NCBI RefSeq assembly: GCF_000485595.1
Contig: NW_014577222.1
Coordinates: 72,060 to 93,962 of the forward strand
Length of the DNA: 21,903 nucleotides
Direction: 5' to 3'
Source of the DNA: Priapulus caudatus
Taxonomy: Eukaryota > Priapulida > Priapulimorpha > Priapulimorphida > Priapulidae
Shown here: in pieces, positions 6,594-14,820 of the stretch
How positions within the stretch are numbered: position 1 is the stretch's first letter
How the letters are laid out: each line of letters opens with the position of its first letter
Made by a program: the position numbers and the translations under genes
The notes under the pieces: generated by a model
Database searches by the model: none
What the model was told of the DNA's origin: nothing
Seen by the model: only the letters and a program-made list of their open reading frames with translations

Positions 6594-7424
6594 TTATGGT
6601 GGGATGAGGTCCGTTGACAATCTACCCCCTATTAGAGTATCGACCGCTCGTGTTATTGCATCGATGGTTGATTGTAGCTGATCAAATGCAAGTGTCAGAC
6701 CATTTATGGCTAAATATATCCGGGTTAAATATTTAAATTCCGTCAAGGTGTACCCCTCAAAATCTTCTAATTCCCTCGTGATATATTGAACGCGATCGGC
6801 GATAAAATTGCTGTGATCAATAACTTGCTGCAAAAGTTTAGTATTTAATTCAGTATTTATACGAGTCAAATTTATTATAGTGATGCTGTCATCCAAAATA
6901 GCCGAAAGATGGGATTGGGAAATCTGCATATCATTAAGCTGGCCCTGAAGATACTCAATATCATCCTCTGTAGCGCTTCCTATCAACCATTTTGCTAACT
7001 TACCGACGCCCGCAAACAACGATCGCTCCGATCGTGTTCGATGGAACGAATGCAACCCATGCACACGTGCACTCAATGCATCGTATCTACGAAGAAACCA
7101 CTGTAAATGAGTTTGAAGCATCGCATATAGATCATGCGCGAATGCTTGTTCGCCACTCCAAGCGGGATAAGTAGGCATCACCTTATACGGAGAAACAGGC
7201 GTTTGCAAACGGTTAATCTCTACATGCATTCGGGTAAGGTATAGGTTTAAGGCTGAGGTGTTTACGGCAAACCCGATTAACCAGGTGTTTTGTGATACTG
7301 ATAGCTGGCCTTTTTTGACAAAGAGCGCTCCGTTCGTGGGTTGCAGTGTAGAGTCGACCACTGCCGGTGTCAGTACATGCCAACATAGCGCAGCTAGCAC
7401 GAGTCTGAAAGAAACATGATACAT
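6594..7424 (-). CDS. env: Errantivirus Env, F-like, C-terminally truncated
   Basis: The ORF runs from ATG at 7424 to a stop at 6594 (276 codons). This ATG is preferred over in-frame ATGs up to 7580 because it lies one base after the pol stop and opens a signal-peptide-like start (residues 1-25, hydrophobic RLVLAALCWHVL). A furin-type site RSER ends at residue 134, followed by a hydrophobic fusion-peptide-like segment (SLFAGVGKLAKWLIG) and a heptad-like region (about 170-215). This order is that of baculovirus F proteins and the Env of insect errantiviruses, which mediate membrane fusion. The family is usually much longer and ends in a transmembrane anchor. None is present, since the frame stops 28 bases before LTR C begins. 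The protein is therefore presumably not functional as an anchored envelope. Confidence 0.75.
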   Translation of the reverse strand: MYHVSFRLVLAALCWHVLTPAVVDSTLQPTNGALFVKKGQLSVSQNTWLIGFAVNTSALNLYLTRMHVEINRLQTPVSPYKVMPTYPAWSGEQAFAHDLYAMLQTHLQWFLRRYDALSARVHGLHSFHRTRSERSLFAGVGKLAKWLIGSATEDDIEYLQGQLNDMQISQSHLSAILDDSITIINLTRINTELNTKLLQQVIDHSNFIADRVQYITRELEDFEGYTLTEFKYLTRIYLAINGLTLAFDQLQSTIDAITRAVDTLIGGRLSTDLIPP

Positions 7425-7425
7425 T

Positions 7426-10400
7426 TTAAAGATCCCCCTGGGAATGAAGTGCCGCCCCCTGGCGTTCACGGAGTGTAGCCAGTGGAATCTCATCCTCCTC
7501 ATCCCACTGCAAGGAAATTCGCCCGTCATTATTATCGGTATTACCATCCTCAGCATCGTACGCATGCTGGGGTCTGTCATCTGGCATCCGTTGGTCCTCC
7601 TCCCGCTGCGGTGGTAGTGCTGCCCCCTGTTGAGGTAAATTATTGGTTAGCGTTTCACCCCATACTCCAGTTGGATATGCGAACCTCAGACTGTCGACGT
7701 GTACAGTACGCATATTACCCGTACGCGCATGTCTAATCCGAAACTGTACAGGAGATAATTTCTCATGAATTACGTAATACGCTCGCCAATACGAAGCTAG
7801 CTTCCGACTGGCTCCGGGTATAACCGTAGGATTATACCAGTATACCTCGTCACCCACCTCAAACTGCTGATCCTTTGCTTTTCGATCGTACAGTTTCTTA
7901 TTACGTTCCCGTACTCGCGCGGTGCGTTCGTGTATGAGCGTGCACGCCTGCTGCATGTTATCTAACGCGACTGACACGGGATCGGCTGCATACAGACGGT
8001 CACGAGGTAACAATAGCGTGTCTAATGGGAGTACCGGGGATCTGCCGTACATTAAGAAGAACGGGCTGTACTTTTTTGTACTATGTTCTGCCGTCCTATA
8101 CGCGAAAAGAATGGGTCCCAACACCTGCTTCCATTGTTTATGGTCGCGTGTTACTAAGCAGGCTAACATCGCATTCATCGTCCTGTGAAACCTTTCGCAT
8201 ACCGCGTTCGATGCGGGATGAAACGGCGCCGTCGTGACGTGGTGGATGCGGAATACTTCTGAAATGCGCCTCATTAAGGAATTACAAAACTCCAACCCCC
8301 GATCTGTAAGAAAACTTAACGGACAACCATGCGTCGGAATGTATGAATTTAAGATTAAATCAGCAATCGTCGCCGATGATTTGTTAGTCGTGCAGTAACA
8401 CTCAGGATATGCCGAGTAGAGATCGACAAACGTAACTATGTACCTAAATCCGTCTGGTGTGAGCGGTAAAGGCCCGACCACATCGATGGAAACCGTTTGA
8501 TTGCACGCTGTCGGCAGTGGGGCTTCGTGTAGTGGCGCATTAACTCTACGCAATTTTCTAGCATTGCATGGGACACATTCCTTAACATACTTGTGAATTT
8601 GTTGATACATACGTGGCCAAAAATATTTATCCGCTATTTTACGGTATGTTTTATCAAACCCAAGGTGCGCAGCATGCGGTGACGAGTGACACGCGTACAT
8701 AACAGCCTGTACTAACGAGCGCGGTATTACGACTTGTGAAACGGGGATCTCTGCAGTGGAAGTTGTAATTAGATGACATAAAATTTCCTCCTCCATATAA
8801 TATGCCTCTATTAATTTAATTTGGCTTAATGCTACATGTGGTTGGTTCAAAACATTTATAATGGTTGCTAATTGTCCGTCTTGCTTTTGCAAGTTGCGAA
8901 ATTCTGCTCTATTTGTAACACTAGGGGGCGCGCGCGATGGAGGGTTGGTATTTATAGGCTGCCGCGGTTCGTTGACCCCGTGGCTAGCTGGCACTGCGGC
9001 GACCGCAAAACACGCGTCTACTGCACTGTCATTTTCACTCTCACTCTCACTCTCACTCTTGTTGGCAGCCTCCCCCTTCCCCGGGGTTGTCGCCAACCTG
9101 CTGAGCCCGTCTGCTAAAACATTGTATGCTCCCGGTCTGAATTCTATATGGTGGTCAAAGCCAGACAGTATGACCGCCCATCTCTGTAAGCGCGCGTTAG
9201 TCAATGTTTTCGCCGTCATAAGATATTGGAGTGGTTTATGGTCGACATAGATGATTGTTCTACGTCCATATAGGAATGCCTTCCATGTCATTAAAGAAAA
9301 TATAACGCTAAACGCCTCTTTTTCTATTATTGCCCAGTTAAGTTGCGCTCCCACTAACTGCTTACTGAGATACAGAATAACATGCTCACTGCCGTCGTCT
9401 CCTACCTGCGTTAAAACAGCAGCGACTGTATGATTCGAAGCATCACAATACAACGAAAAATCTCTGTCGGGTGCAGCCAATGCTAGCACGGGAGCCGTCG
9501 TAAGAGCTGTTTTTAATGCCTCGAACGCCTCCTGTTGCTCTGCTGCCCACGTGAAAACCACCGACTTACCCGTTAGCAGCGTTAGAGGGCGTGCTATCGC
9601 AGCATATCCTCTTATAAATTTACGGTAATACCCACTTATGCCTAAAAACTTTCTGACATCGGTAGCCGTCTTAGGGGGCTGCAAATCAAGTACGGCGCGT
9701 ACTTTCGCTGGGTCCGGGGAAATTCCTCGTTCATCGATGATGTGCCCTAAAAACTGAATAGACTTACTCAGAAAACAACATTTAGTTAATTTTAATTTCA
9801 AATTAGCCGCTCGCAACCTCTCGAAGACCTGTAACAAATGCTTTACGTGCGAATCGAAATCTACGCTATGCACAATGATGTCATCGATATATACTATGAC
9901 GATTTTTCCCACTAACCCGTGTAACACGGAATGCATTAGCCTTTGGAAGGCGGAGGGTCCGTTGGCTAACCCGAATGGTAAGGATTTATAAGACCATTGT
10001 CCTCCCGTTGTTACAAAACTCGCTTTATGTCTATCTTGCGGTGCGATGGGTAATTGATGATATGCGGATCTTAAATCTAATGTTGAAAAGATTCGCGCTC
10101 CATTTAGTTCATGAATTGCGTCGTTTATTTGGGGTAGCGGATGATTTTCCTTGACAGTGACCGCGTTGAGCCTTCTAAAATCAACACACATCCTCCACTC
10201 ACCCCCTTTTTTAGGCACGAGTAGAACACCCGCAGCCCATGGAGATTGGGACGCTTCTATTATACCCGCCTCCAAGAGCGCATCAACTTTCGTTTGTACG
10301 ATTTGTGCATGCGCGGCTGATAATCTGTAAGGTTTACATCGTATTGGCCGGTTTGTTTCTGTATTTATTCTGAATTGCATAACTGTCGTGCGTCCCAAAT

Positions 10401-10947
10401 CCTTATCTGATGCTGCAAAAACACCCGCATTGGCTTCCAACAGTTGTAATATACACCTCTGCTGGCTAACGTCTAACACTCCCGTGGCGCGCTGCTCGCC
10501 TGTCGCACTCACATCTGGTTTTATCGCGCTCGGTCGCTCAACCGTAAACATCCCCCTCCCCCCCTTCAGCGGACTCGGGACTGACATGGTTAGTGTATCA
10601 GTGTCGTTATGTATTAAACGCGAGTGAGTATTTATACCCTCTGTCGAACGATTACGCGAGTCAAGATTATTAGTTAGGATGCGAGTGGGAAAACGCGACT
10701 TCCCACTCGTACACGCCCACTGTGGATCATGCACGGGTGTAACGTGATACCGCGTCCCCTGGCTCACACTCTTAGCCGCTATTAGCGGACCACCCCCACG
10801 CGCACGCTGCGGCAACGTGACAGCTGCCGTTCGCGTAGCGCGCGATTCCGTCTTACCAGGCGAGACTAATTTAAGCGTAGCCGATCCCAGCTGCAAAACA
10901 TTTCTCCTGAAATCTACTATTGCTCTATTTGCACGCAAAAAATCGAC
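7426..10947 (-). CDS. pol: Errantivirus Pol: RT, RNase H, integrase (left contig)
   Basis: The frame is open without a stop for about 1170 codons from the gap edge to 7426. Residues below are counted from the ATG at 10938. RT spans about 180-370 with VDFRRLN, LPFGLANGPSAF and the YIDD active site at 350-353. RNase H shows D499, E541, D566 and D610. Integrase has the zinc motif H751 or H755, H758, C788, C791 and the catalytic triad D819, D879, E915, with 35 residues between the last two. The C-terminal part (about 1030-1090) resembles the SH3-like/GPY-F region without a clear GPY. A short SESESESE run near 628 comes from a ctcact microsatellite. The start is missing: the protease lies on the other side of the assembly gap. 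Intact catalytic residues suggest a young copy. Confidence 0.9.
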   Translation of the reverse strand, partial: VDFLRANRAIVDFRRNVLQLGSATLKLVSPGKTESRATRTAAVTLPQRARGGGPLIAAKSVSQGTRYHVTPVHDPQWACTSGKSRFPTRILTNNLDSRNRSTEGINTHSRLIHNDTDTLTMSVPSPLKGGRGMFTVERPSAIKPDVSATGEQRATGVLDVSQQRCILQLLEANAGVFAASDKDLGRTTVMQFRINTETNRPIRCKPYRLSAAHAQIVQTKVDALLEAGIIEASQSPWAAGVLLVPKKGGEWRMCVDFRRLNAVTVKENHPLPQINDAIHELNGARIFSTLDLRSAYHQLPIAPQDRHKASFVTTGGQWSYKSLPFGLANGPSAFQRLMHSVLHGLVGKIVIVYIDDIIVHSVDFDSHVKHLLQVFERLRAANLKLKLTKCCFLSKSIQFLGHIIDERGISPDPAKVRAVLDLQPPKTATDVRKFLGISGYYRKFIRGYAAIARPLTLLTGKSVVFTWAAEQQEAFEALKTALTTAPVLALAAPDRDFSLYCDASNHTVAAVLTQVGDDGSEHVILYLSKQLVGAQLNWAIIEKEAFSVIFSLMTWKAFLYGRRTIIYVDHKPLQYLMTAKTLTNARLQRWAVILSGFDHHIEFRPGAYNVLADGLSRLATTPGKGEAANKSESESESENDSAVDACFAVAAVPASHGVNEPRQPINTNPPSRAPPSVTNRAEFRNLQKQDGQLATIINVLNQPHVALSQIKLIEAYYMEEEILCHLITTSTAEIPVSQVVIPRSLVQAVMYACHSSPHAAHLGFDKTYRKIADKYFWPRMYQQIHKYVKECVPCNARKLRRVNAPLHEAPLPTACNQTVSIDVVGPLPLTPDGFRYIVTFVDLYSAYPECYCTTNKSSATIADLILNSYIPTHGCPLSFLTDRGLEFCNSLMRRISEVFRIHHVTTAPFHPASNAVCERFHRTMNAMLACLVTRDHKQWKQVLGPILFAYRTAEHSTKKYSPFFLMYGRSPVLPLDTLLLPRDRLYAADPVSVALDNMQQACTLIHERTARVRERNKKLYDRKAKDQQFEVGDEVYWYNPTVIPGASRKLASYWRAYYVIHEKLSPVQFRIRHARTGNMRTVHVDSLRFAYPTGVWGETLTNNLPQQGAALPPQREEDQRMPDDRPQHAYDAEDGNTDNNDGRISLQWDEEDEIPLATLRERQGAALHSQGDL
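10181..10947 (-). repeat. Copy 1 of pol segment duplicated across the gap
   Basis: These 767 bases repeat at 10996-11795 with roughly 28 substitutions by eye (about 96% identity). They lack 33 bases present in copy 2 near 11294-11330. They cover the linker after the protease and the start of RT. Confidence 0.85.
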
Positions 10948-10995
10948 NNNNNNNNNNNNNNNNNNNNNNNNNNNNNNNNNNNNNNNNNNNNNNNN
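10948..10995. other. Assembly gap (48 N)
   Basis: This run of unknown bases joins two pol contigs. Any translation across it is meaningless. The true distance between contigs is unknown. Confidence 0.99.
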
Positions 10996-11795
10996 TCAAC
11001 ACACATCCTCCACTCACCACCCTTCTTAGGCACGAGTAGTACACCCGCAGCCCATGGAGATTGGGACGCTTCTATTATACCCGCTTCCAACAGCGCATCA
11101 ACTTTCGTTTGTACGATTTGTGCATGCGCGGCTGATAATCTGTAAGGTTTACATCGTATTGGCCGGTTTGTTTCTGTATTTATTCTGAATTGCATAACTG
11201 TCGTGCGTCCCAAATCCTTATCTGATGCTGCAAAAACACCCGCATTGGCTTCCAACAGTTGTAATATACAGCTCTGCTGGCTAACGTCTAACACATGGCT
11301 TACCGCTGGTCGAAAATCTAATTCTGTTCCCGTGACGCGCTGCTCGCCTGTCGCACTCACATCTGGTTTTATCGCGCTCGGTCGCTCAACCGTAAACATC
11401 CCCCTCTCCCCCTTCAGCGGACTCGGGACTGACATGGTTAGCGTATCAGTGTCGTTACGTATTAAACGCGAGTGAGTATTTATACTTGCTGTTGAACGAT
11501 TACGCGAGTCAAGATTATTAGTTAGGATGCGAGTGGGAAAACGCGACTTCCCACTTATACACGCCCGCTGGGGATCATGCACGCGTGTAAGGTGATACCG
11601 CGCGTCCTGGCTCAGACTCTTAGCCGCTATTAGCGGACCACCCCCACGCGCACGCTGCGGCAACGTGACAGCTGCCGTCCGCGTAGCGCGCGATTCCGTC
11701 TTACCAGGCGAGACTAATTTAAGCCTAGCCGATCCCAGCTGCAAAACATTTCTCCTGAAATCTACTATTGCTCTATTTGCACGCAAAAAATCAAC
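10996..11795 (-). repeat. Copy 2 of pol segment duplicated across the gap
   Basis: These 800 bases align to 10181-10947. The length difference is a 33-base, in-frame segment that removes 11 residues in copy 1. The divergence is high for alleles and fits two separate copies of one family. Confidence 0.85.
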
Positions 11796-12200
11796 GCCTA
11801 ATACACACGGTCTGGGTAAATTAGCTACGACATGAAAAACAACAGAATACGTACGGCCTCCTATTCCCACCGTTAATCTAATCGCCCCTAACACTGTTAG
11901 GAAATGCCCACTGGCTGATAACAGTGTGGAAAACGGCGTCTTTACTACTACCGAACGGCGCGAGAGTGAGATTGCTCGCCACTGTTTCTCTCCTAATAAA
12001 CTGAGATCGCACCCTGTATCAAGTAATGAGTCAAGACATCTACCCTCTATTTCTACAATACAGCAGGGCGCAGCATTAGCCGTTAGTGCGCGCGACGCTA
12101 ATATATATGGGAATCTCGGGGGCTGTGGAAAAACATTCTCCCCATTTATGCTTGACCCCCTCGGAAGTTTCCCTGTTGTTGACCCCTCCTTAGCGTACAA
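10996..12200 (-). CDS. pol: Errantivirus Pol N-terminal part: protease and RT start (right contig)
   Basis: The frame is open from about 12200 to the gap, in the -1 frame relative to gag. It carries an aspartic protease with the active-site motif LLDTGCDLSLL (DTG at residues 61-63 counted from 12200). A linker and the beginning of RT (VLLVPKKGGEWRMCV) follow, and then the Ns interrupt it. There is no start codon of its own that makes sense: translation is expected by -1 frameshifting from gag at 12167-12173. The segment from 11795 to 10996 duplicates sequence on the other side of the gap. Confidence 0.85.
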
Positions 12201-12850
12201 TCACGACTTATATGTCCTTCCCTCCCACATTCATAGCAGCGCGGCGCGACGCGGGAGCGTGCTGACGGTGGCGCGCGCGCGGAAGGTGGGATGTAGGATT
12301 GTGACGGAGTAGTAAAGGGTGCATACGGAGGCGCGTAGCGTATCGGTTGTCTGTTATTGTCAAATGTACGCTGATCAGCCGACGACCGCGCAAACGATCT
12401 CTGTACCTCTACCAACATCTGTGTCTGGGTTTTGACCAGCTCTCCCAACTGCGCAAGCTGGCGGCATATGTCGTCATTCCCCGAGACATTAGATGCTGGA
12501 GCCGCACGCGAAACCGCCACGCGCCCGAGCTCAGCGTAATCAGCTGTCTGGTTGTTTGCGTCGTGTGCATTTGTTTGGTACGCACGCGCGCGTTGCCTAG
12601 CTGCTAATTCTGCTTCTGCCGTCGCTCGCCGCACACAAATTTCAACAGCGGCTTCTAATGTTGCCGGATGTGCTTTTATTAACGATAATTGTTGCGCAGT
12701 GCTATTGTAGTCGCTGGGTAATTCTGCTGCCAGATGACTGTGCGCTATAGCTTGCGTGCTATGTATGCGCCGTGTAATTGCTTGACTAAACTTACGAATG
12801 TGATAATAAAATGAGAGTAGACTGATGTGGATTACAAACTGCCGTTTCAC
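12146..12850 (-). CDS. gag: Errantivirus Gag, C-terminal part (N-terminus missing)
   Basis: The reading frame ends at 12146 and is open to about 12870, where an in-frame TGA stops it. No ATG lies near its beginning (12850 is GTG), so this is a fragment rather than a full gene. It has a retrotransposon-Gag-like stretch (LPSDYN...HPATLEAAVEICVRRATAEAE). A glutamine/proline/serine-rich linker follows, then one CCHC zinc knuckle, CYECGREGHISRDC, near the C-terminus. The stop lies about 20 bases past the frameshift site. Full errantivirus Gag proteins are about twice as long. Loss of the matrix and N-terminal capsid parts may be truncation, or a frameshift or splice boundary near 12860. Confidence 0.75.
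   Translation of the reverse strand: MKRQFVIHISLLSFYYHIRKFSQAITRRIHSTQAIAHSHLAAELPSDYNSTAQQLSLIKAHPATLEAAVEICVRRATAEAELAARQRARAYQTNAHDANNQTADYAELGRVAVSRAAPASNVSGNDDICRQLAQLGELVKTQTQMLVEVQRSFARSSADQRTFDNNRQPIRYAPPYAPFTTPSQSYIPPSARAPPSARSRVAPRCYECGREGHISRDCTLRRGQQQGNFRGGQA
12167..12173 (-). promoter_or_regulatory. -1 ribosomal frameshift site (slippery heptamer)
   Basis: The minus strand reads GGGAAAC, and in the gag frame it is phased exactly as G GGA AAC, the required X XXY YYZ pattern. It lies inside the 55-base gag/pol overlap, and pol is in the -1 frame. A G-run (about 12159-12155) and a C-run (about 12120-12116) downstream could form a stem, but no clear pseudoknot was worked out. Confidence 0.75.
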
Positions 12851-12956
12851 TATTGAATACTTACAAAATCAGTACAAATCACACAGAGGCTAGACTAGAG
12901 CGTTTTCAGAAATTCACACCACAGCTAGCAGGGTTGAATACCGGGTTTCACGATAA

Positions 12957-13232
12957 TCACATATAATCACTTAATAAACAGAGGGCTGAGTAACACGCAG
13001 AGCCCCGTCTCTTCCTAGCGAGCTCTCTTATTACTTCCCCTCTCGTCAACGCGAGCGTTGAAACCCTCCCCCAATATTTTCTCCCTATCACTGCATGAAC
13101 TACAGGAGATAGTAGACGTCGGGTAGCAATTATTGTCTGTTGGTCAGTTTGTGGAGTGGGATAGGGTAGATGACCAATGGTGCAGTATGGCATGTGGAGA
13201 TTGGGGTTTACCGCCCTTCCTCCCTTAGGCAC
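12957..13232 (-). CDS. Small unassigned ORF beside the element's 5' end
   Basis: This is a 91-codon minus-strand frame starting MPKGGRAVNPNLHMPY. Its end (LTRGEVIRELARKRRG...LLSDYM) faintly recalls the SAP-like N-terminal segment seen in some retroelement Gags. If so it could be a displaced N-terminal part of the gag at 12146-12850, which lacks its start. It is in a different frame and separated by about 100 apparently non-coding bases. Length and composition also allow a chance ORF. Confidence 0.15.
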   Translation of the reverse strand: MPKGGRAVNPNLHMPYCTIGHLPYPTPQTDQQTIIATRRLLSPVVHAVIGRKYWGRVSTLALTRGEVIRELARKRRGSACYSALCLLSDYM

Positions 13233-13261
13233 GTGATCGGTGCTTTTCGTAGGTGGTATGA

Positions 13262-13833
13262 CGTAGACGTATGACGTTGGCTGGTTGCATCGTTTACAGT
13301 AATTAAATATCTAACAGCTGTGTAGAAATAACTTTAGGCTAATGTGTGGATTTTAGCGGCCGACATCTGACCGTACTCCGGCAGTGTCGGGCCCCCCTTA
13401 TGTGTGTATCTAAGATATTATGTGTGGCCAGCTAACCCGCACTATTGACAGCACGGTCAGTGTAGAACAGCTGTTTAGTAGCTGTTGTAAAACCAACGTT
13501 GCTAATGTGTGTGTGTGTTCTTTTGCCGACCTAACCCAAACTAATGTTGTGACGTGGCTAAGGTGTGTGTCTAAGCTGTTATTCGTAGAAAGTTGATCCG
13601 TACTCTAGGCAGTGATGCCAATAGAGCTGCGCCTATCTACGTGTGTATCTATTGCGTGTGGAACTAATTTTACCAGTTGTTTGTATGTCCGGCAGATAAA
13701 TCCGTCCCCTTGCCAGCTGGGGTGGTGTAAGATTATGTTTGTGTTGATGCTCTGCTGCCGGTTATAACCTAACCTCAGCTTGTGTGTGAGCTGGTATTAA
13801 ATGCATTCGCGGAGTGATATTAGCGTTGCTACA
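13262..13833 (-). repeat. LTR 'D', right end at 13833
   Basis: The right border reads ...gcgttgctaca and is followed by a PPT-like ttt-cccccc run. On the minus strand this is a PPT followed by an LTR start TGTAGCAACG. The left border and TATA box were not found, so 13262 is arbitrary. It could be the 3' LTR of a further element to the right. It lacks visible similarity to LTRs A-C beyond the terminal bases. Confidence 0.35.
13371..13661. repeat. Two imperfect direct repeats in LTR D region
   Basis: ccgtactccggcagtg...tgtgtatcta...tgtgtgg (13371-13427) recurs as ccgtactctaggcagtg...tgtgtatcta...gtgtgg (13598-13661). The spacing is 227 bases. Confidence 0.5.
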
Positions 13834-13871
13834 TTTCCCCCCACGCCAGGGAAAGACAATGCCCCATTGTC
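13834..13871 (-). other. Polypurine tract and hairpin of element D
   Basis: The minus-strand PPT is GTGGGGGGAAA (13834-13844), next to the LTR start. It is followed at about the same distance as in the other elements by a perfect stem GACAAT/ATTGTC (13855-13860 and 13866-13871). The second hairpin seen elsewhere is not evident. Confidence 0.45.
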
Positions 13872-14820
13872 ACTGCAGCTCCGACTGCTCTACTAAATAG
13901 GGTGAAAAAAAATTTCCGTATGAAGAGCAACGGTAATGCGATGTACGGTAATGTGAACGGTAACGGTAATGTGATGAATGAAGGGGTAGCATAGGTAGGT
14001 AGAAGATGTAGCCATTAGCAGTGATTAGGGGAATGTAAGAAATTCCCTTGGGTTTTAAAACAGTAATATTTGCAAAAAAATGACCCTCAAAATGCGGAAT
14101 ACAAGGAAGCATGACAATAATAATACTACTAATAATGAAATACTGTGTAGTAAGAACAGTAGTATGTACCGCTGACATACCAGACAAGTATGTAACGGTT
14201 GTGCCCCCGAAAATTGAAATGGAGGTGAAGGCAAAAGTTATGGTAACAGCAGTGCAAACTGCAACCGTCTGAACAATAAATTAAACGACAATGAATACCG
14301 TATTATATATGTGTAATAAATCCAAATGAAAGCACGAGAAAATACGGCAGTGCAAACAGATAATTATTGGCAATGCATAAATGAAATAAATAAGCAATAC
14401 TGGACAATAGATAAGCCATAGCTACGTAACCAATTAGTGAACTGGTGTAGCATATTTAAAGTTGCATAAATCGTTACAATTTGCGGCACATCCAATGCCA
14501 ATTCGTGTGTGGAAGTTATAATCCGGGCCCAACATTTTAAAGTTGTGGGTAATGTATGAGAATCACGCAGAAAACATGAATACGTGAAACGTGAAACGTG
14601 AACACGTGTGTGTGAAAAACGCCCAAAATAAAATAATTACCGACCATTAACATGTGACTAGCTGGTATATGACCATGTAGGTGAGGGGATAACCCGTTTG
14701 TCGGACCTGATATCTGCACACGTTAGTTGAGAGGCGGATGTGGAATAGCGAAGTTTGTCCAGTCAACGATTACCACTTAGGGTAACCACGACTAACTCTT
14801 AACAACCTTCCAAGCAGGGC
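13872..14820. other. AT-rich internal region, no supported gene
   Basis: The region is AT-rich with simple-repeat tendencies (ggtaatg units about 13930-13975, cgtgaaacgtgaa about 14582-14605). A 105-codon minus-strand frame (13870-14187) has a hydrophobic start but resembles nothing I recognise, and its 3' end is made of ttaccg-type repeats. It matches the position of the AT-rich 3' region of the other LTR elements. Confidence 0.3.

Larger units (their letters stand above)
6594..12850 (-). mobile_element. Errantivirus-like Ty3/gypsy element, truncated and gap-broken
   Basis: The order on the minus strand is gag C-terminal part, PR, RT, RNase H, IN, env, the standard layout of insect errantiviruses. 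The 5' part of gag, the 5' leader and both LTRs were not found. The left end is cut by LTR C. The right end fades into DNA leading to LTR D. A 48-N gap with duplicated flanks means the copy on the right may not be the same genomic element as the one on the left. Confidence 0.75.

Noticed and set aside
10917-11030. Continuous reading frames across the N run
   Set aside because: The gap length is unknown and both flanks carry the same part of pol, so such frames are artefacts.
12925-12955. gggttgaataccgggtttcacgat as a tRNA-primed PBS of the errantivirus
   Set aside because: It vaguely resembles a tRNA 3' half but lacks the CCA complement next to a recognisable LTR border.
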